This document shows positions 59,281-64,000 of a stretch of DNA of 64,000 nt, piece after piece. The stretch comes from JALOAT01 sp041685115 (GTDB taxonomy: Bacteria > Pseudomonadota > Gammaproteobacteria > Thiohalomonadales > Thiohalomonadaceae), in the NCBI GenBank assembly GCA_041685115.1, contig JAWLGK010000003.1, positions 124,001-188,000 of the forward strand, read 5' to 3'. The notes under the pieces are model-generated. The model was given only the letters and a program-made list of their open reading frames with translations, did no database searches and was not told the origin of the DNA. The position numbers and the translations under genes were made by a program. Position 1 is the first letter of the stretch, and every line of letters starts with the position of its first letter.

Positions 59281-61905
59281 ATGGTGCGCGACACCGTGAC
59301 CACACTCATCGCCCTGGTCGCCGACGCGCTGGCGCGGCAGCCCGATCGCGAGGCGGTGATCGCCTTCACCCGTGATGATTGCGTGCGCTGGACACGGGCG
59401 CGGTTGTGGCAAGCGGCGGAGGCGCATGCCCAGGTCCTGCTGGCCAACGGCGTGCGCAATGGTGAACGGGTGGTGCTCCAGGGCGACATGCGGCCGGGAT
59501 GGATCGCAGCGCTGCTTGGCACCCTGCGCGTGGGCGCCTGCATCGTGCCCATCGACGCGCAGTTCAGCGGCGACACCCTGGCGCACGTGCTGCGCGATTG
59601 TGGGGCACACTGTGCATGGACCGATGCGGCGCACGCCGCCGGGCTACCGGCCTCGGTGACGGCATTACCCATGGATGAAGCGCCGCCGGCGCCGGTGTCC
59701 CTGCCGCCGCTGCCGCAGGATGCCGAGGCAGTGGCCGCCATCCTCTACACCTCCGGCACCACCGCTTTTCCCAAGGGCGTGCCGCTCACGCACCGCAATC
59801 TGGCCTTTCAGGTGGAGAGCCTCGCCGCCATGGGCCTGGTGCACGGCGAAGACCGCGCCCTGCTGCCGCTGCCGGCGCACCATGTCTATCCCTTTGCGCT
59901 CGGCATCTTCGCGCCGCTGATCCTGGGGTTGCCGCTGGTCATCCCGGCGGGGCTCACCGGGCCGCAGATCGCGCGAGCGCTGCGTGAGAGCGAGGCGTCG
60001 GTGATCATCGGTGTGCCGAGGCTCTATGGCGCCTTGTTCGAGGCACTGGAGGCGCGCCTCGCCGCGGCAGGACGCTGGGCACCGCTGCTGTTCCGAGTCG
60101 GGCTCACCGCCGCGGGCGGTCTGCGCCGCGGCACCGGCATCAATGCCGGGCGTCGATTGTTCGCTCCGCTACACCGGCGCATCGCCCCACGGCTGCGCGT
60201 CGCCGCGTGCGGCGGGGCGGCCCTGGATGCGGCGCTGGCGCGCCGTCTTGAGGCCTTCGGCTGGGACCTGGCCATCGGCTACGGCCTCACCGAGACTTCG
60301 CCGCTGCTGACCCTCGACCGAACGCCCGTGCGCCACGGCAGTGTGGGGCGCCCGCTCGCAGGCGTGGAAATCCGCGTGCGGGACGGCGAGATCCAGGCGC
60401 GCGGACCGGGCGTATTCAGCGGCTACCTGAATCTGCCGGAAAAAAATGCCGAGACCTTCACCGGAGACGGCTGGTTCCGCACCGGTGATCGCGGCAGCGT
60501 GGATGCCGACGGCTATCTGTTCGTCCAAGGCCGGCTGTCCGAGATCATCGTCACCGCCGGCGGTGTGAACGTGCAGCCCGAGGAAGTGGAGGCGGCGTTT
60601 GAAACCAGTCCGTTCATCCGTGAGGCGGCGCTGCTGCCGGGCGATAAAGGGCTCGCGCTCCTAGTGGTGCCGGAGGTTGCCGAGGCGGTGCGCGCCGGGC
60701 GGGAGGTGGAGGAGGCGGTGCGCGCCGCAGTGTCCGGGATCGCGCGAGGCCTGGCCAGCTACCAGCGCCCGGCCGCCCTGGCCTTGACCCACGAGCCGCT
60801 GCCGCGCACACGCCTCGGCAAACTGCAGCGCCACCGCCTGCATGAACGTTTCGAACTGGCGCGCCGCGCCGGGCCGCAGACACGCGCACGGCCCTTGTCG
60901 CCGGAACAATGGGCGAGCGCCGATCGCGGGCTGCTGGACGCGGAGGCCGCGCGGGTCGCATGGTCGTGGCTGACGGCGCGCTATCCCGACCGGCGCCTCA
61001 CGCCGGATACACACCTGGAACTGGAACTGGGCATTGATTCACTCGGCTGGATCGACCTGACCCTTGAGCTAGGCACGCGCACGGGCGTGGAACTGGACGA
61101 CACGGTCATTGCACGCATGGAACGGGTGCGTGATCTGCTGAACGCCGCGGCGGAGGGGCAGAGCGCAGGTGAGAAGGGCGGATGGCTGGCCCACCCGGAG
61201 CGTGTACTGGGGGATCAGGGGCAACGCTATCTCACCCCATTGCCTGCGCCGTTGGAGCGGTTTGCCCGTGCGCTCACCCGCCTGAACGGCGCACTCATGC
61301 ACCGTCTGTTTCGCGTGCGCGCCTGCGGCCTGGAACATCTGCCGCCCCGTGGCCCTTATCTGCTGGTGCCCAACCACGGCAGCGTGCTCGATCCCTTCGC
61401 CTTGTCCGCGGTGATCCCCCGCGGCATTGCGCGCGACGTGCATTGGGCTGGCATCAGCGACATGGCCTTTGCCAATCCGATAGTGCGCGGCTTCAGCCGA
61501 CTGGCGCACGTGCTGCCGGTCGATCCGCAGCGCGGCGCCGTATCGAGTCTGGCCCTTGCAGTGGCGGTGCTGGATGCCGGCAAACCGCTGGTGTGGTTTC
61601 CCGAGGGCCAACGCTCACCCGACGGCCGCCTGCTGCCGTTCAAGCGCGGCATAGGCGTGGTGCTCGAACATCGCAGGGTGCCCGTGGTCCCCGTGGTCAT
61701 CCGCGGCGCCAACGACGCCATGCCGCCGGGGCGACGCGTGCCACGGCGCAGCGAAATCACCGTGGACGTGGGCGAGCCCGTCATGCCCGACGAGCTTGCC
61801 GCACAGGGCAAAGGCATGCGCAGCGACGAGCGCATCACAGACGGCTTGCATGCGCGGTTATGGGCGATGTGCAAAGGGAAACATGCGGCGGGCGAAACCC
61901 CGTAG
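59281..61905 (+). CDS. acyl-CoA/ACP synthetase-ACP-PlsC acyltransferase fusion
   Basis: An 874-residue three-domain protein. Residues 1-530 are an AMP-forming adenylating enzyme: YTSGTTAFPKG (Thr157 to Gly), YGLTETSP, WFRTGD. Residues 560-620 are an acyl carrier domain with phosphopantetheine Ser587 in LGIDSLG. Residues 680-874 are a 1-acylglycerol-3-phosphate acyltransferase: NHGSVLD (His699, Asp704) and VWFPEGQRS. It could load a free fatty acid onto its own ACP and pass it to a lysophospholipid, like E. coli Aas but with the domains in opposite order. The ATG at 59281 lacks a clear RBS; the frame is open further upstream. Confidence 0.88.
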   Translation: MVRDTVTTLIALVADALARQPDREAVIAFTRDDCVRWTRARLWQAAEAHAQVLLANGVRNGERVVLQGDMRPGWIAALLGTLRVGACIVPIDAQFSGDTLAHVLRDCGAHCAWTDAAHAAGLPASVTALPMDEAPPAPVSLPPLPQDAEAVAAILYTSGTTAFPKGVPLTHRNLAFQVESLAAMGLVHGEDRALLPLPAHHVYPFALGIFAPLILGLPLVIPAGLTGPQIARALRESEASVIIGVPRLYGALFEALEARLAAAGRWAPLLFRVGLTAAGGLRRGTGINAGRRLFAPLHRRIAPRLRVAACGGAALDAALARRLEAFGWDLAIGYGLTETSPLLTLDRTPVRHGSVGRPLAGVEIRVRDGEIQARGPGVFSGYLNLPEKNAETFTGDGWFRTGDRGSVDADGYLFVQGRLSEIIVTAGGVNVQPEEVEAAFETSPFIREAALLPGDKGLALLVVPEVAEAVRAGREVEEAVRAAVSGIARGLASYQRPAALALTHEPLPRTRLGKLQRHRLHERFELARRAGPQTRARPLSPEQWASADRGLLDAEAARVAWSWLTARYPDRRLTPDTHLELELGIDSLGWIDLTLELGTRTGVELDDTVIARMERVRDLLNAAAEGQSAGEKGGWLAHPERVLGDQGQRYLTPLPAPLERFARALTRLNGALMHRLFRVRACGLEHLPPRGPYLLVPNHGSVLDPFALSAVIPRGIARDVHWAGISDMAFANPIVRGFSRLAHVLPVDPQRGAVSSLALAVAVLDAGKPLVWFPEGQRSPDGRLLPFKRGIGVVLEHRRVPVVPVVIRGANDAMPPGRRVPRRSEITVDVGEPVMPDELAAQGKGMRSDERITDGLHARLWAMCKGKHAAGETP

Positions 61906-61965
61906 GGCGCCCCTGGACGTGGCGATTCATCAACGCTGAAAGACGGACACGGCCCGTCGAAGCAC

Positions 61966-61988
61966 TGTGCGCCAAGGTAACCTACGGG
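61966..61988. repeat. TGCGCCAAGGTAACCTACGG repeat
   Basis: A third copy of the family at 36714-36732 and 48642-48661, between the fusion gene and the convergent small-membrane-protein operon. It runs into the stop of the gene at 61982. Confidence 0.65.
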
Positions 61989-62218
61989 GCAATACGCTGC
62001 GCGACCTTCCGGCCCACGCGTCTTCCTACGCCCGTACCCCACAGCATGCCCCACAGGCGCGGGATACCGCCGAGCACGAAACCACCTACCACCGCCACGA
62101 GCATGGCGTCCATGGGTTGGCGGCGCACCCAAGGGACAAGGCCCGTTTCCCGGGCGATGATGCGCAACCGCGCCTTGGCTTCCTGCGGTGTTATTGATTC
62201 AGTCTCTTTGCGGCCCAT
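61982..62218 (-). CDS. small membrane-associated protein
   Basis: A 78-residue basic protein with a cytoplasmic-type N-terminus, a hydrophobic segment (about residues 36-58, DAMLVAVVGGFVLGG) and an Arg-rich tail. It is the last of three overlapping minus-strand genes that follow the ElaB/YqjD-like gene; by position it may parallel YqjK. Function unknown. Confidence 0.65.
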   Translation of the reverse strand: MGRKETESITPQEAKARLRIIARETGLVPWVRRQPMDAMLVAVVGGFVLGGIPRLWGMLWGTGVGRRVGRKVAQRIAP

Positions 62219-62403
62219 GCGATCAATCCCGCAACCAGCAACGTCACCAGGCCGGTGGCGAGTGCGGCGGCGTCGGCGGGCAGGTGCCGGGCGGAATACA
62301 GGTAGAGACTCCATACCCAGAAGGCAAGACCGGCAAACGCAAACAGCACTGCAGCGACCACGAGCGCCAGTGCGCCCGCGAAGCGGGCGACGGACTGCCG
62401 CAT
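62191..62403 (-). CDS. YqjE/holin-like small membrane protein
   Basis: At least 70 residues with two membrane helices (about 7-33 and 42-65) and an alanine-rich loop, like the YqjE/putative phage-holin (PF07332 type) proteins that follow YqjD. The ATG at 62403 gives a protein lacking the usual N-terminal amphipathic helix. The frame stays open upstream and encodes LAEFVIALADLFEAEARA, which looks like that helix; a CTG at 62466 overlapping the upstream stop is a candidate true start. It overlaps the next gene by 28 bp. Confidence 0.65.
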   Translation of the reverse strand: MRQSVARFAGALALVVAAVLFAFAGLAFWVWSLYLYSARHLPADAAALATGLVTLLVAGLIAWAAKRLNQ

Positions 62404-62462
62404 CGCCCTTGCCTCGGCCTCGAAGAGGTCGGCAAGGGCGATGACGAACTCGGCCAGCGTAT

Positions 62463-62786
62463 TCAGCGGCGGGCCCCCAGGTCCATCAGCTTGGCGATCA
62501 GGAAACCGACGCCCACGGCCGTGGCGATGCTGCCGATCGGGTGCTGGCCGATGGTCTCCTCCATGTCGTCCATGGCCTTGCCGCTGCGTTCGCGCGCCTC
62601 CTGGAGCTTGCGGCGAACCTGATCACGAGTGGCGTTAATACGTTCCTGCATCTGCGCTTTCATGTCGGTTACCCTTTCACTTGAGGTTCCGCGAATCGCG
62701 TTCGTGAGATCCGCCACGTCCGATCGAAGATTGGAAATGTCGGATTTCAAGGATTCGAGTTCTTCTTCGAACGGTCTATCGGCCAT
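62463..62786 (-). CDS. DUF883 family protein (ElaB/YqjD-like)
   Basis: A 107-residue protein. Residues 5-85 are a charged coiled coil (LESLKSDISNLRSDVADL) and the C-terminus is a membrane anchor with the HPIGSIATAVGVGFLIAKL motif of ElaB/YqjD. E. coli YqjD and ElaB bind ribosomes at the inner membrane in stationary phase. A strong AAGGAG precedes the ATG at 62786. First gene of a three-gene operon. Confidence 0.88.
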   Translation of the reverse strand: MADRPFEEELESLKSDISNLRSDVADLTNAIRGTSSERVTDMKAQMQERINATRDQVRRKLQEARERSGKAMDDMEETIGQHPIGSIATAVGVGFLIAKLMDLGARR

Positions 62787-63142
62787 AGCGGTCTCCTTGT
62801 TGTCGCGATGCCTTCCTGCGTGAAGAATCCTAGGCCACGCCAGCACTCCGCGCTACGCGGCATGATTGCCGGCGCGTGTTTGCCGGACAGGGGGAGTGAC
62901 TTGGCATCCAAGTGATGTGGTGAGAATGCCTATTTGGAAATGCGATGCGCCCCTCACGCATTCAATGAGGTCCCGGCCTGAGTAATCGTAGTCGCTGATC
63001 CGCTCGGTAAGGCGCCTACGGGGTGGACGCACAGGAAAGACGATAAGGAGTGTGGAGAAAACCGGCGGCGGTCAATCACGAAATCACGCAGGCCGCCCCC
63101 GCGCACCCGGTCCATAGTTCTATGAACTTCGGGAGGGCCGCG
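62787..63142. other. intergenic region upstream of transketolase
   Basis: The 356-bp divergent gap shows no small gene or known RNA. It should hold promoters for both directions; no hexamer pair was clear enough to call. Confidence 0.4.
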
Positions 63143-64000
63143 ATGAACCGCACTGCCACCGCGCCGATCGATTTGGCGTCGCTTGCGCTCATGGCGCAGA
63201 AGCTGCGCCGACACGCCGTCGAGATGACCACTGCCGCGGGTTCCGGGCATCCCACCTCGGCGCTGTCCTGCGCCGATATCGTGAGCACGCTTTTTTTTCA
63301 CCAGATGCGCTGGGACCCGGGCGACCCGCATGCACGCGACGTGGACAGCTTCGTCCTGTCGAAGGGCCACGCAGCGCCGATCCTGTGGGCCGCCCTTTGG
63401 GAAGCAGGGGCAATCACCGAAGACCTGCGCTCGCTGCGACGCATCGACAGCACGCTGGAAGGCCACCCGACGCCGCGCAACCCGTGGGTGCGGGTCGCCA
63501 CGGGCTCCCTCGGCCAGGGCCTGGCGGCGTCCAACGGCATCGCGCTGGCCAACCGCTTGGATGGCATCGATGCCCACGTGTACTGCCTGATGGGTGATGG
63601 CGAATGCTCGGAAGGCTCCGTATGGGAGGCAGCGCAATTTGCGCAACTGCACGGGCTTTCCAGCGTGGTTGCAATCGCGGACGTGAACGGCCTTGCCCAA
63701 AGCGGCCCGGCGCCTTACGGACACGACACCGGGGTGTTCGCCACGCGCTTCCGTGCCTTCGGCTGGAACGCCATCGAGATCGACGGCCACGACATCGCCG
63801 CGATCATCGACGCCCTGGATAAGGCCACGCAACACGGCCCCACCGCCATCATCGCGCGTACCGTAAAGGGCAAGGGCGTGTCATTCCTGGAGGCGCGCGA
63901 TGACCTGCACGGCAAACCGCTGAAGCCGGAACAGAGTGCCCAGGCCCTGGCGGAATTGCAGGGCGACGACATCGGCCTGCGTGTGGCGCCGCAGCGGCTT
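63143..64000 (+). CDS. tkt: transketolase, N-terminal part (cut by window end)
   Basis: The first 286 residues of a thiamine-diphosphate enzyme that transfers two-carbon units between sugar phosphates. EMTTAAGSGHPTSALSCADI, FVLSKGHAAPILWAALWEAG, ATGSLGQGLAASNG and the cofactor motif MGDGECSEGSVWEAA are visible. The sequence (FFHQMRW, SKGHAAPIL) is closer in pattern to the animal-type, shorter transketolases than to E. coli TktA. GGGAGG precedes the ATG. With the aldolase and transaldolase nearby it completes the non-oxidative pentose phosphate steps. The C-terminus lies outside the window. Confidence 0.93.
   Translation, partial: MNRTATAPIDLASLALMAQKLRRHAVEMTTAAGSGHPTSALSCADIVSTLFFHQMRWDPGDPHARDVDSFVLSKGHAAPILWAALWEAGAITEDLRSLRRIDSTLEGHPTPRNPWVRVATGSLGQGLAASNGIALANRLDGIDAHVYCLMGDGECSEGSVWEAAQFAQLHGLSSVVAIADVNGLAQSGPAPYGHDTGVFATRFRAFGWNAIEIDGHDIAAIIDALDKATQHGPTAIIARTVKGKGVSFLEARDDLHGKPLKPEQSAQALAELQGDDIGLRVAPQRL

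Overview
The window is a compact, GC-rich bacterial chromosome segment. Gene content and style suggest a gammaproteobacterium, probably a salt- or alkali-tolerant, sulfur-handling member near the Chromatiales/Ectothiorhodospiraceae. The pointers are a six-gene Mrp Na+/H+ antiporter next to NhaD, rhodanese and persulfide-dioxygenase-like proteins, many c-di-GMP enzymes, and several families of short palindromic intergenic repeats. This placement is inference. I saw no prophage, CRISPR array, tRNA or rRNA gene.

Layout. 1-5280: a truncated polytopic membrane protein, a large lipoprotein, a 30-residue ribosomal protein THX gene, a repeat-rich gap with a MITE-like element bearing IS50-like ends, and a metallo-beta-lactamase-fold protein. 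5326-12332: alpha-glucan phosphorylase, P2-type cation ATPase, diguanylate cyclase, and a minus-strand pair with an FHA-adenylate cyclase. 12503-19132: a large membrane protein resembling an M48 peptidase without its zinc motif, a tandem REP block, a periplasmic rhodanese and a PhnD-like binding protein, then a coiled-coil membrane protein paired with a VWA lipoprotein. 19638-24225: AI-2E-type permease, MarC, a GGDEF-EAL protein and an HDOD protein.

24337-32371 is a minus-strand vitamin B12 block. A promoter and cobalamin riboswitch lead into btuB-btuF-cobQ, joined by 4-nt overlaps. After a repeat-filled gap come cobU-cobT-cobS and an RlmA-like methyltransferase, again overlapping or abutting. 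32486-36673 carries a periplasmic sugar-binding-type protein and a TM-HAMP-PAS-PAS-GGDEF-EAL protein 12 bp apart, a likely ligand-to-c-di-GMP pathway.

37030-44420 is the sodium block: a structured leader, mrpA(B)-C-D-E-F-G with mostly overlapping stops and starts, a perfect 28-nt palindrome, and convergent nhaD. 44492-48545 holds lpxB with an aminotransferase and an oxidoreductase resembling GnnB/GnnA (3-amino lipid A), divergent from rnhB. 48958-52594: UV endonuclease, isoaspartyl peptidase, and a rhodanese-persulfide dioxygenase fusion with a coiled-coil partner.

52696-64000 is mostly sugar-phosphate metabolism and envelope functions: AhpD-like protein, animal-type class I aldolase, transaldolase, trehalose-phosphate phosphatase fused to a dead HAD domain, DUF488, TerB-DnaJ protein, a degenerate GGDEF protein, an acyl-CoA/ACP synthetase-ACP-PlsC triple fusion, an ElaB/YqjD-type membrane operon, and an animal-like transketolase cut by the window end. 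Together with the glucan phosphorylase these link storage-glucan breakdown, lower glycolysis and the non-oxidative pentose phosphate route.
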